The translations under genes were made by a program, and so were the position numbers. A stretch of DNA of 64,000 nucleotides, from positions 36,710,591 to 36,774,590 of the forward strand of contig OZ024837.1 in the NCBI GenBank assembly GCA_964016985.1, read 5' to 3'. Below, in pieces: positions 1-10,355 of the stretch. Source of the stretch: Anodontia alba. Lineage: Eukaryota; Mollusca; Bivalvia; Lucinida; Lucinidae. The first letter of the stretch is position 1, and every line of letters begins with the position of its first letter. The notes beneath the pieces are model-generated. The model worked only from the letters and a program-made list of their open reading frames with translations. It searched no databases and was not told the DNA's origin.

Positions 1-44
1 GATTTTTTTTTTTTTTTTTTTTTTTTCATAAAAAAAAAATCATT

Positions 45-430
45 TTCTTGAAATTCGTTGATGGTTTTTAACTGTCATATCGAACAGTAGCTGAAAGTGA
101 AAGAAGTCTGTATCCAAAACAGCACCAAAAAAGAACAACAGCAACAGTCTTAAAATAAAAGGAAACTGTACTTTGTTTTTCTTTGTAACAATCTAAAAGT
201 ATCTACCTTGCAACTGAAAACAGTTGGAAGATAAATAAATTCTAAAATGAATGACCCTTGAGAACAATGGACCACAAAACTGAACAGAGTTGAAGACTTT
301 TTCTCAGCTGTAACACAGTATTCACTGGCGTATGCCTGTTCGGGCCGCAGTATGTCTTTTATTGTAGAACATAATCACACAATGCACATGGCAGCAAAAG
401 AAAATTGTGACTAAAATCTCTGTAACAAAT
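45..430 (+). repeat. Outer left arm of a large inverted repeat
   Basis: This stretch matches the reverse complement of about 7375-7765. Shared landmarks in order include a block ending ATCGAACAGTAGCTGAAAG, the phrase TTACAAAGAAAAACAAAG, CATTCATTTTAGAA and GTGACTAAAATCTCTGTA. Small gaps and substitutions show that the duplication is old. The match runs to within about 45 bases of the window edge and may continue beyond it. The partner arm lies directly upstream of the cGLR-type gene. Confidence 0.75.
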
Positions 431-484
431 ACCGTCAGTTTAATGTTTAATCCATTTTAGACTGAATAAACACAAAAGCAATTG

Positions 485-700
485 TGAGGCCCTCCCAGGG
501 ATTTTGGGGAACAGGGGAATAAGGCCTTTTATTTCAGGGGAACAAAAGTCTAAAACTGAAGGGAACAGGGGAACAAAGGCAATTTTGGGGAACAGGGAAC
601 ATAGAGAATCAAGATTTTGATTTGGGGGAACAAGGCAAAATGTCATTTTTTTTTCAGGGGAACAAGGGAACAGATGTAGGGAGAATGCCACCTAAAGTCA
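485..700 (-). mobile_element. GTTCCCC-rich element, inverted and end-truncated copy
   Basis: The left end TGAGGCCCTCCCAGGG corresponds to the reverse complement of the right end of the element at 18396-18642. The body repeats GGGGAACA in several variants. The far end does not show the expected TGAGG terminus, so the copy looks truncated. The reading frame over it (minus strand, repeated Phe-Pro-Cys-Ser-Pro) is a translation of the repeat and not a gene. Confidence 0.6.
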
Positions 701-718
701 AATTAAATCTGGCCCCGA

Positions 719-997
719 CATTACGAAAACACGCCTATTCAAATATACTGAAAATTTTACCATGAAAAAATGAAAATTTTCAGATAAAAAATCCTTATAT
801 TTGTCATATTTCTGCTCAAATCATAGGTTGTGGGTACGTGTTAGAACCGCCTCGACGAGGCGGTTCTAACAAGTACCCACAATCTATGTTTTTGAGCAGA
901 AATAAGAAAAATAAAGTATACCCCTGTAAACTCCAGTTTTACTATATAAAAGTGGGGTTTAAGGGGGTCATAATTATATAGGCATGTTTTCGTGATT
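719..997 (+). mobile_element. MITE family A copy
   Basis: This is a near full-length copy. Inverted termini start CATTACGAAAACACGCCTAT and end ATAGGCATGTTTTCGTGAT. The centre is a long hairpin reading ATAGGTTGTGGGTACGTG, then the mirrored GCCTCGACGAGGC apex. The right half carries the landmarks TATACCCCTGTAAA and AGTGGGGTTTAAGGGGGTC. No coding capacity is present. Confidence 0.85.
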
Positions 998-1248
998 GAG
1001 GTTATAAAAAATCATGCGAAACTCAGCTGAGCGTGAAATTTGTCCTGCTAATAAATCTCAAATTACCACCAAGTGCAAATTCTTTCTTGCTAAATATAGC
1101 AGGGCATGAAATTTTTTCTGCTAATGAATATGAAAAAGCTAACTATTGTTGGCATTTTCATATTTATTAGCAGAGAAAATTTTACGCTCAGCCGAGTTGA
1201 GCATGAAAAAAAAGTTTTATAACCTCGAAGCCTGGATGAAATATGGAT

Positions 1249-1440
1249 CATTACGAAAACAAGCCTATTTAAATATACTGAAAATTTTACCCCGAAATAA
1301 TGAAAATTTTCAGTTAAAAAATTCTGATATTTTTAATATTTCTGCTCAAAACATAGATTGTGGGTACTCGTTAGAACCGCCTCGGCGAGGCGGTTCTAAC
1401 GAGTACCCACAATCTGAAATAAGAAAAATAATGTGTTTTC
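1249..1440 (+). mobile_element. MITE family A, 3'-truncated copy
   Basis: It starts with the family terminus ATTACGAAAACAAGCCTATT and contains the complete central hairpin (apex GCCTCGGCGAGGC). It breaks off after AAGAAAAATAATGTG and lacks the right half. Confidence 0.75.
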
Positions 1441-1642
1441 AGTAGTTTTGATTTCTCTTTTGGTTAATCTTCTGAGAACTATACTTTAAATGGAGTGATG
1501 GCTAGAAAAAGTGAGCAGTAAGTAAACCTTCTTGTTTGACGCAGTGCTCTATATAAGGTTTCGATACAATGAGTATTTTACCCCTTTCTTTAAAGCTTAA
1601 TGCTGAAATGCCTATTTGCAATGCTTAACGTTTTAAGCACCA

Positions 1643-1898
1643 CATCACGAAAACATATCTATATAATTTTGACCCCCTTAAACCCCACTTTTACAGGGGT
1701 ATACATTATTTTTCTTATTTCTGCTCAAAACATAGTGGGTACTCGTTAGAACTGCCTCCCCCGAGGCGGTTCTAACGAGTACCCACAATCTATGTTTTGA
1801 GCAGAAATGTGAAAAAATATCAGAATTTTTTATCTGAAAATTTTCATTTTTTGGTGGTAAAAATTTCAGTATATTTGAATAGGCTTGTTTTCGTAATG
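1643..1898 (-). mobile_element. MITE family A copy, inverted
   Basis: It begins CATCACGAAAACATATCTAT and ends AGGCTTGTTTTCGTAATG, with the central GTACTCGTTAGAACTGCCTC hairpin. Orientation is opposite to the copies at 719 and 1249. Confidence 0.8.
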
Positions 1899-1914
1899 AA
1901 GCAAAATCGTAGCA

Positions 1915-2052
1915 AACAAAATTCCCTATTGTTTTTTCAGAGAAAATAAGGCTTGGCGTTTCATGTTAATTGTCTTCTAGGCAGACAATTCACTTGAAAT
2001 ACCCAGCCTTATTATCTCCGAAAAAAACAACAGATGTCGTCTGCTGCATTTC
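1915..2052. mobile_element. Hairpin MITE family G copy
   Basis: This is a stem-loop in which AGAAAATAAGGCTTGGCGTTTC pairs loosely with the mirrored arm around AATTGTCTTCTAGGCAGACAATT, ending in GATGTCGTCTGCTG. Related hairpins lie at 26853, 27660, 28612, 48478 and 49152. The family consensus contains AGGAGACAATTTGCATGAAA and AAAATGTCGTCTGCTG. Confidence 0.5.
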
Positions 2053-2325
2053 TATCGGCGTTTTAGGGGTTAAACCCTTAGTCAAAATGGCTTTATAATG
2101 TTTATTTTACTGAAAATTCTTAACCCCTAAATCATGTAAATTTGATTTCAATGCTGAAATCCAAAATTTCATTGTGCATTTTTATCCCCTCGGCTTCAAT
2201 TCCAATGATTATTATTATTTTATTTTTTTTTTATTTATTTATACATTTATTTATTTATTTTTTAAATCAGTGCTGTAATACTATTTACCCCCTCTTATCT
2301 GGAGCTCTGTTAACGTGTAGTTTTT

Positions 2326-3155
<830 letters not shown>

Positions 3156-3673
3156 ATTTATCTAACATACACACACGCCAACAAAAATAGCTTAGACTTC
3201 TATGTTTACCTTTTTAATATTTTGCAAGATGGCGTCTTGAGATTTGATAATAAAATCACTGTTTGTTGGACCGCTTTTATTTTACTCTACTGTAGCTGGT
3301 GTTGTGTAAAAGGTCTCCCCGTACATCATTATAGTGCAGGTTATATTTTGTTTCCTTTGGGATCACTGAGCCCATTCTGATTATTTTTGAAAATCGAATA
3401 CCGCTTAAGCCTTCGCTAGGGAGCATATGCAGCCTCGCAAACTACAGTGTTGCATATGAAGAGACTCAGTTGAACCGAATCTCCGATTTTTGTGATTTTG
3501 TGTGTTCTTTGTTTCCAAAGGTAATTCCTTTTTATTTTTATTCCACTTGCAAGATATTTGACAATCGAGAAACATGTTTTTTAAAGTCAACATATTGATT
3601 TTTAAAAAGTAAATGAGTGAGACAAACTGATACAATCAGATCCACGTCAAGTTCTCAACATCAAAGGGTAATA

Positions 3674-4008
3674 TACAGTTGACTCTCGTTATCTCGACCT
3701 CGCTTATCTCGAATAACCGCTTATCTCGAAGTGAAAATCTGGTCCCTGCCTATACATGAAAATCTAACAACAGACGGAAAATATTGTAGAAAAGAGGAGA
3801 AATTGCTCCTAAGGAGCAATTTCTCCTCTTTTCCACAATATTTTCAATATATCTCTAACTTCAAAAGTCCAATTACCTATCAGTTTGTTAAATGTAATTA
3901 ATCAAATTATTTTTTCCTCAATTCTGCAAACCTGATATGTCGAACTACGGATATCTCGAAGTATTTCAGAGAGTCCCTTGGAATTCGAGATAACGAGAGT
4001 CGACTGTA
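3674..4008. mobile_element. MITE family C (pogo/Tigger-like ends), copy 1
   Basis: The termini TACAGTTGACTCTCGTTATC and GATAACGAGAGTCGACTGTA are inverted and flanked by TA, as expected for a Tc1/pogo-type cut-and-paste element. The centre is a hairpin around AATTGCTCCTAAGGAGCAATT flanked by GAGGAGA/TCTCCTC. A second copy lies at 63092-63429. No transposase frame is present. It sits in the spacer of the large palindrome. Confidence 0.8.
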
Positions 4009-4183
4009 GTCCCAAAGGCAGACATATTCAGCCACAAAAAGAACAGACGGCAACCATTTTTCCGCTGATGACATACGTTGGCGTTGCCATAAATGAGGAC
4101 CAAATAGATTTTAGTCGGATTTAAATTATACTTTATTATGTAATCGCAAAAAAAAACTGACGGCGCAAAATCTTTAAAAGGTA

Positions 4184-4188
<5 letters not shown>

Positions 4189-4244
<56 letters not shown>
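4189..4244. repeat. TA microsatellite and poly-T
   Basis: A TA run is followed by about 32 T. It lies just outside the inner right arm of the palindrome. Confidence 0.9.
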
Positions 4245-4245
<1 letters not shown>

Positions 4246-4257
4246 GCGCGCGCGTGT

Positions 4258-5786
4258 GGGAATAAACCAGGCTAGCAGTTGCAGTTATAGTTTTTTTGGT
4301 GGTTGAGTTATCCATTATCGTTCCTATTTGGTGGATTTGTTTTCATTTCTCTCAAATCATTTCTATACTGACGTGAATAGACATTGTTTGAAGGAATGAA
4401 GTTGAACATAAGAGGATTTACTGAGGTATAACCCGCATATCTTCTAGTCAAGTTATTGCAGATCATTTAAATGACTTTTGTTCTATTCCATCTCTGTGAA
4501 ATATTGTAAAACTTTCCGCAGTGATCGAAATAATTGATCGAAAAAAAAATCTTGGACCAAGTATTATTAGTCCGAGAAATAATGAAAGACAGATAGGCCT
4601 ATATTATAAATAGAAGCATGTATGAAAAAGTGGAGTTAACGTTAATCGTAAATCATACGAGTGCGACGCTTGAAAAAGTACCTTCGGTGCGCCCAGCGAA
4701 GATTCGCATTCATTCGCGCAGTCTCGTCAGAATCTTCACTGACCACATTTTGGATAGCCAAACGGACTCTTTTATCAGACTGCGCATACATGTGTGTCAG
4801 AAGGTACATTTTGTCACGTTGCGACTCATATAGTCGTATCGATTCCCGTAATGGTTTAGAAAAGAAAAGAAAATGGAAATTTCGAGGCCGTCACGGTTAT
4901 ATTTGACTTAAAGCACTATTGGTTTTCATTTACTCTGGCATGCAGTAGAATTAGCCATGAGTAGTCGTCTTTGTTTATTATAGTAATTAATTTGATTTTA
5001 ATGTTTTCGCTTTGATGCATTGACTGAGTTGGGAGCCTTTATGCGAACCAATTTTTTATGTATTTCTGTATTAAGAATAGCATCGGGACCCAGGGTGAAG
5101 TTAGCTAGCTGTAAAAGTGCTTTAAATCCTCCGGTGGTTTACTCTACTGACCGTTCTAAGGCGGTGGTCCCGGTGTTAGTCTTACTCTTTATTGTTGCTT
5201 TGTGGTTATTCTACAAGGCAATTTGTTTTACGTCTTACCTTGTGTTATTTTGTTCTTGTATTTTTCAGTCATTTTAGCATTGCAATTTCCTCGCTTGGGG
5301 AAGAGAGAGCTAATCATAGTTCTTTTCGTACGTTTGTTCGATTTGCGCTTGTTTGGTTTTATCTGTTTCCTCTTCCTCTTGGTGTCTGGGAACGGCTGCG
5401 GTTTGTGATTGGACTTAACTTTTACCTTTTTCTTAATATATGCCTTATTTATTAATTATTATTAAAAAAAAACACAAAAAAGGCTGTCATCTTATCTTTC
5501 GAAGAGTGGATGCTTGATTGTAGTGACAGGCCGCTGTACTTGTAGCAGGTGGGAGAAGTGGGGATGTTAATAATCCTGTTTCTGTAATATTATTCATTAT
5601 TCTCTCACCCTTGTCTATCTTTCTGTTTCCTCTTCTCTACTTTTCTCCCTTTCTCGGGGAGACGACACAAAATGACCCACAAGGGTTGACGGCTAAACAA
5701 GAACTTGACGTCTTTAGATGTGCTAGTGTTGGCCAAATGTGCAAAGCATCTCAGATAATTGCACAAATACAGCAGGGTGGCAAAAC
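4258..5786 (-). repeat. Inner right arm of the large inverted repeat
   Basis: 4258-4465 (GGAATAAACCAGGCTAGCAG onward) is the reverse complement of 2945-3155. 5640-5786 is the reverse complement of 2326-2500. The interval 4470-5600 has no visible counterpart in the left arm, so it is either an insertion here or a loss there. No convincing gene is seen in it. Confidence 0.7.
5085..5430. repeat. Dispersed repeat containing a GACCGTTCTAAGGCGG motif
   Basis: The motif GACCGTTCTAAGGCGGTGG and its T-rich continuation recur at 11565-11870 (GACCGTTCCAAGGCGGCG) and more loosely at 39580-39760. The family is unidentified. Short frames here lack domain features. Confidence 0.35.
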
Positions 5787-5800
5787 AGGAGAACGGACAT

Positions 5801-6062
5801 TAGCCCACTGGGACAGTAGCCCACTAGCACAATAGCCAATTGGACAATATCCCACTGGACAATAGCCCGCTACTAAATTTGGCAGGGAGGACAATAGCCC
5901 ACAGCTTATCAAAAAGGCTTAAAAATCATATTTTGAAATTTTCGTGAGAAAGTACCCACTTTTGATTTAAAATACAACATATCTTACTATTTTCACCTTT
6001 GAGGTAACTTTCAGTACATGACATTAGTAGTGAGGACTAGGTTAAAATTAGGTCCTATTATG

Positions 6063-6100
<38 letters not shown>

Positions 6101-7210
6101 AAAATTTCTGCCTATCTGAATTGGAGCAGGGGGGCTTTTGTCCTGTTATACATGAATTGTTTCAAAGTACTTTAGATACAGATGTTTTATATTATTATGA
6201 AAAATATAATAATAGAGTATTGTTTATGCATTTTTCATCATGAAAATGAATTTATATGTGAAAATGACAGGTGTTTTCACAACCTAAATAATGTCAAATC
6301 TGATGAATATGAGATAGATTTACACAAAAAAAAAGTATATATCTATTATACATATCTAATACTGAATGAAAGTTTTAGCCATAACATTTTCATGAGCACA
6401 TTAAATATAGAATGAGATATTTGTCAAATTTCATTGTTTTTGAAAAAAAAAAAACAAATAATATAAATAATATTACAGAATTCTACTAATAAATAATATC
6501 AAATCTGCTGCAATATGAGATATATTTACCTAAAAAGGACCTGTCTATTAAATAATATCAAATCTGCTGCAATATGAGATATATTTACCTTATCTATTAT
6601 ACATATTTATTGTTGAATGAAGGTGTCAGCAATAAAATTTTCTTGAGCACATGAAATATAGAATGAGACATTTGTCAAATTTCATTGTTTTTGATAAGAA
6701 TTTAATACAGATCTTATTATACCATCATGCTGTAAGTGCAAATGAAATTCCCATGCACATATAATCTTCTGGCTTCATACAGTAGAAATAGACGATTATA
6801 CAAAATTAAAATGAAATTTGCCTATTCTTCCAGATGTTTAATTGCTTTAAATTTTTAGCAGCTATATGTTTTAAATATAAATTCAATCCTTTGTCTGTTT
6901 ATACTCAAAACATTGATTTTCATATGCAATTATACAGTGTGTTTTACATATTCATACCCTGTGTCTGCCAAATAAAACAGAAGTAAAAAGTATAGAGCTG
7001 AAAAAAATCCATTGGCTCTGGATCTGCTGTTTGTTTGAACAGAAATGTCAGAATTAAAAAAAAAAGAAGAAATAATTTACATGGTTGACTTATGAATACT
7101 TATATTTTAAACTCATTAATACTCAATTTCTTAATTAAATGCATAATTTACATATGAGCGGGTTATTGACCTAGTGGGCTATTGTCCCACTGGGCTGTTG
7201 TCCTAGTGGG
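5801..7210. mobile_element. Element with repeated-motif inverted termini (about 1.4 kb)
   Basis: The left end (5801-5905) carries variants of GGACAATAGCCCACTGG several times. The right end (7160-7210) carries the reverse-complement motif TAGTGGGCTATTGTCC three times. The AT-rich interior holds a long poly-A (6063-6098) and a tandem duplication: blocks at about 6285-6450 and 6545-6700 share GAATGAGAYATTTGTCAAAT, and AATATCAAATCTGCTGCAAT occurs twice near 6500 and 6555. No transposase frame is visible. It lies where the left arm of the palindrome has no counterpart, so it looks like a later insertion. Confidence 0.55.
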
Positions 7211-7374
7211 CTATTAACAAGAAGGCAGACTAAGTCATATTGCTCATGATTCTATCCAGCGCCCTATTTAATGTATAACTATTAAAACATTAATCAAAAG
7301 AGAAGTCAAAACTACAGCTGATAAAAAAAATGAATGAAAGATTTTATCTATCTTTTAACCAGGTTTAAGTCGCA

Positions 7375-7765
7375 TTTTCCCTATGTTAAACCTTAACTCA
7401 ACAGCATTTGCTACAGAGATTTTAGTCACAATATCCTTTTGCTGCCGTGTGATATTTTTTACAAATAAAACGATTTTTCAATGACAGACTTACTGCGTCC
7501 CGAACAAAAACACGCCAGTGAAATCTGTATTGAAGCTGAGAAAAAAACTGCAGCTGTCAAGAGTCATTCATTTTAGAAGTTATTTATCGTCCAACTGTTT
7601 TGAATCGCAAGGTAGATAATTTTAAGATGTTACAAAGAAAAACAAAGCAGTTCCCGTCTATTTTAAAACTTTTTTTTATGTGTTCTGTTTTGGATACATT
7701 TTTTCTTTCAGCTACTGTTCGATACGACAATTGAACTCCATTTACGAAGTAATCATACCGAATAT
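7375..7765 (-). repeat. Outer right arm of the large inverted repeat
   Basis: This is the reverse complement of about 45-430 with small gaps. It is immediately upstream of the low-complexity tract and the cGLR-type gene, so the duplicated segment probably includes 5' flanking sequence of that gene. Confidence 0.75.
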
Positions 7766-7951
7766 CAAGAAATGTTTGTTTGTTTGTTTGTTTATGTGTG
7801 TGTTTTATGAAAAATACATAATCCTGAAATGACACAAAAGAAGCAACAATAGTCTGCAATTGTATAGTTAACTGTTTGGTTGGTTTAATTTGGTATCTTT
7901 TTACTGTAAAGAACGTAGTTTTGATAAAGTAACACCAGAGAGTGTAAACTG

Positions 7952-8103
7952 TTTTTTTTTTTGTTTTGTTTTGTTTTTTTTTTGTTTTGTTTTGTTTTTT
8001 TTTTTTGTTTTTTTTTTGTTTTTTTTTTTTTTGTTTTTGTTGTTGTTGTTGTTGTTGTTTTGTTTGTTTTTTTGTTGTTGTTGTTTTTTTTTTTTTTTTT
8101 TTT
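7952..8103. repeat. T-rich low-complexity tract
   Basis: Runs of T are interspersed with G, including a short GTT tract. The poly-Phe/Cys frames across it are artefacts. It ends about 20 bases before a good splice-acceptor-like TTTCGTTTCAG at about 8130-8140. Confidence 0.9.
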
Positions 8104-8180
8104 GTTGGTTTTTATTTTAAGTACTTAACTTTCGTTTCAGACAAGAAATGTTTCGGTAGCAGCCTTTACAGACAAAATGG

Positions 8181-10355
8181 ATGAATAGATACTTTCGGCT
8201 CAGGAAAAAAATGGCTGTACCAATGTTACAATCCAGTTTGCACAGGTCACTGTCAGTAGGCCTTTGTAAAATATTAGATAACCTTGGAGCATCAGAAGAA
8301 GTGAGACAAGTTTGGCGGGAGACCGGAACGACAAAAGAGATTCTTGGTACTCTAACGTCACGGTTTATAGGAGACACGCCTATTAGTGACTACACGTTTG
8401 GTAGTTCTATTGAGGGAACAACAATACCAGGATTACACTCTGACCTTGACCAGCTATTTATCTTTGAGGAATGGCAAGTTATACAGAACGTTACCGATTC
8501 CCAGGAAAACTGTAAATACGTACTTCTACTTGTAGAAGATGAAAATACTAAACCTGGTTACTGTAAGCTGCAGGTACTATCAAAGGGTGTACCACAAACA
8601 TCTGATCATGTTAATAAGACGGACGAATTTGGAACCACCTATAAACTTGATCAGAAGAATAGGATTGTTGCTTGTAAACGCCAGTTGAGCGGGATCCTAG
8701 CTGAAAGTCACGGCCCAGCAGATACGTCGCTACCTAAAGTGATAAGGCCAGCTACAGATATGGTGCAAGGATATAGATGTCAGAGCTGGCCAGCGATCGC
8801 CGAGCAATGGTTAAGCAGAAGAAGACCTTATAACTGGCCTCCACAAGCGATGATAGATGAGGCAAAGTCCTTAGGCTTCTTTGTGGTTCCTGTTGGACAT
8901 CCGAACAGCAGTGAACGCAATAAAGAGTGGAGAATATCACTGTCCTTACAAGAAAGACTGTTGATGTTTCATTTGAATCCAACACAGCATAAATGCTTCA
9001 TTTTACTGAAACTTATTAAGAATGAGATTTTATTACATCTAGTAGGGGAGGCTTCAATAAGTTCTTACCATTGTAAGACGTGCATCCTTTATACAATAGA
9101 GAATACTCCGAGCAAACTTTGGGCTGCTGAGAATTTATTATCTTGCCTCCAATGTTGCATTCTGTGTCTTCTTGGATGGACCATAAATTGGTATTGTCCC
9201 AATTACTTTATTCCAGAAGAAAATATGTTTGAAGGTCGGATGGATAGTCGGATTCAGAAAACATTGATTGAAGCATTACAGAAGCTACTGTTGGCAGATT
9301 TCACGTATTTGGCATTGATCACATGTGATAGCTTCGGCAAACGGCTAGAAGAAATCTTTCTTAAGCCAGATGCAAGTTCGATTGTTCATTGTCAGCTTCA
9401 AGCTGAACAAATTATTCGAATGTATTGCAATGAAAAGTTTGTAGCACTAAACATAAGAAATGACATTTTATCCAAATGCAGTGATAAGAACATTGGTTTG
9501 TGTGTCCAGTATCTTTTGAAAGCCCTGTCTGAATTGAATAATACGGATGTAATAACCGAACATACAAAAGATGAAACCATGAAAGCAATATCATTGGTCA
9601 TTCCTATGGTAGAAGTTAGTCTGATGTCGAATATCGTTCAGTTATATGCAGGCAAAGGTGATACAGAATTAATATTCACACTTCTAACTAGTCAACGGTG
9701 GCGACAGTTACGGTTTATATCCGATCCATATACAGCGGGATTGAAACAAGCAACATTATTGTTAATGATAGGTCATGCGAAGGCTTCTTTGGAAGTGTTG
9801 AATTCACTGCAGTCATTATTGTCCGAGGAGATGACGATATCAGTTTGTGACTGCCGGCTTTGTACAGGCCCATTAAACACGGAAAAATTGTCATTCTATG
9901 CCCTTTACCACAACCTTACAGAAGAAACTGTTCATCACAATTTCATTGCTCCTTGTATAGTATTTCAGCAAACAGAGAGAGATCTGACACCTGTAGCGCT
10001 TAGATATGAAATGATGCGTTCAGTCGGTACTCCACCGGAATTACGGGACATGTCTCGATATTGGTATAATTGGGCGGTAATTGACAGCAAGTGCCTGCTA
10101 CATTTTCTATTGTATTTGAATCACTCTAAGCTCGACATGCCTTCGAACGCCCTCGATGACATTAAAACTTTGACATTTATTCTTGAAAAGGAACCAAATA
10201 TAAACCATAGAGAAACTGGCTATAATCTATTGGGCTGGATATTAAAGCAACAAGGATTGTTTCGAGAAGCCTTCGATTGTTTCAGAAAATCGTTGGAGTT
10301 ATGTCCGACAAACAATGCTGCGATCTGGCATATTATTGAATCTTTGCTTCAGTGA
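8181..10355 (+). CDS. Mab-21 domain cGAS-like receptor (cGLR-type) with C-terminal TPR
   Basis: This is an intact 724-codon frame without introns. Residues about 70-300 form a Mab-21/cGAS-type nucleotidyltransferase. GSS at 74-76 is followed by the acidic pair in SDLDQLF (D88, D90), and D193 in TDMVQGYRC is a candidate third metal ligand. A WP...W.SRRRPYNWPP block (203-221) and EWRISLSLQERLLMFHLNPTQ (250-269) with the SSYHCKTCILY helix are hallmarks of this family in molluscs. Residues about 676-720 resemble one TPR unit (GYNLLGWILKQQGLFREAF). Known cGLRs sense double-stranded nucleic acid and make cyclic dinucleotides for STING; catalysis and ligand here are inferred. The first ATG (8181) has a poor context and overlaps a four-codon upstream frame at 8176. 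The ATG at 8211 (AAAAAAATGG) is a better start and would give 714 residues. A TTTCGTTTCAG acceptor just upstream suggests a spliced 5' UTR. An AATAAA lies at about 10514. Confidence 0.85.
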   Translation: MNRYFRLRKKMAVPMLQSSLHRSLSVGLCKILDNLGASEEVRQVWRETGTTKEILGTLTSRFIGDTPISDYTFGSSIEGTTIPGLHSDLDQLFIFEEWQVIQNVTDSQENCKYVLLLVEDENTKPGYCKLQVLSKGVPQTSDHVNKTDEFGTTYKLDQKNRIVACKRQLSGILAESHGPADTSLPKVIRPATDMVQGYRCQSWPAIAEQWLSRRRPYNWPPQAMIDEAKSLGFFVVPVGHPNSSERNKEWRISLSLQERLLMFHLNPTQHKCFILLKLIKNEILLHLVGEASISSYHCKTCILYTIENTPSKLWAAENLLSCLQCCILCLLGWTINWYCPNYFIPEENMFEGRMDSRIQKTLIEALQKLLLADFTYLALITCDSFGKRLEEIFLKPDASSIVHCQLQAEQIIRMYCNEKFVALNIRNDILSKCSDKNIGLCVQYLLKALSELNNTDVITEHTKDETMKAISLVIPMVEVSLMSNIVQLYAGKGDTELIFTLLTSQRWRQLRFISDPYTAGLKQATLLLMIGHAKASLEVLNSLQSLLSEEMTISVCDCRLCTGPLNTEKLSFYALYHNLTEETVHHNFIAPCIVFQQTERDLTPVALRYEMMRSVGTPPELRDMSRYWYNWAVIDSKCLLHFLLYLNHSKLDMPSNALDDIKTLTFILEKEPNINHRETGYNLLGWILKQQGLFREAFDCFRKSLELCPTNNAAIWHIIESLLQ

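Noticed and set aside
440..691. Frame with repeated Phe-Pro-Cys-Ser-Pro, and a similar one at 18361-18684
   Set aside because: Both read through the GTTCCCC repeat element, and the resemblance reflects repeat homology and not a protein family.
719..1800. CRISPR-like regular repeats
   Set aside because: Repeats are long hairpin MITEs in both orientations with irregular spacing, in a eukaryotic setting.
7890..8184. Poly-Phe/Cys reading frames upstream of the cGLR-type gene
   Set aside because: They translate a T/G-rich low-complexity tract and have no domain or codon structure.
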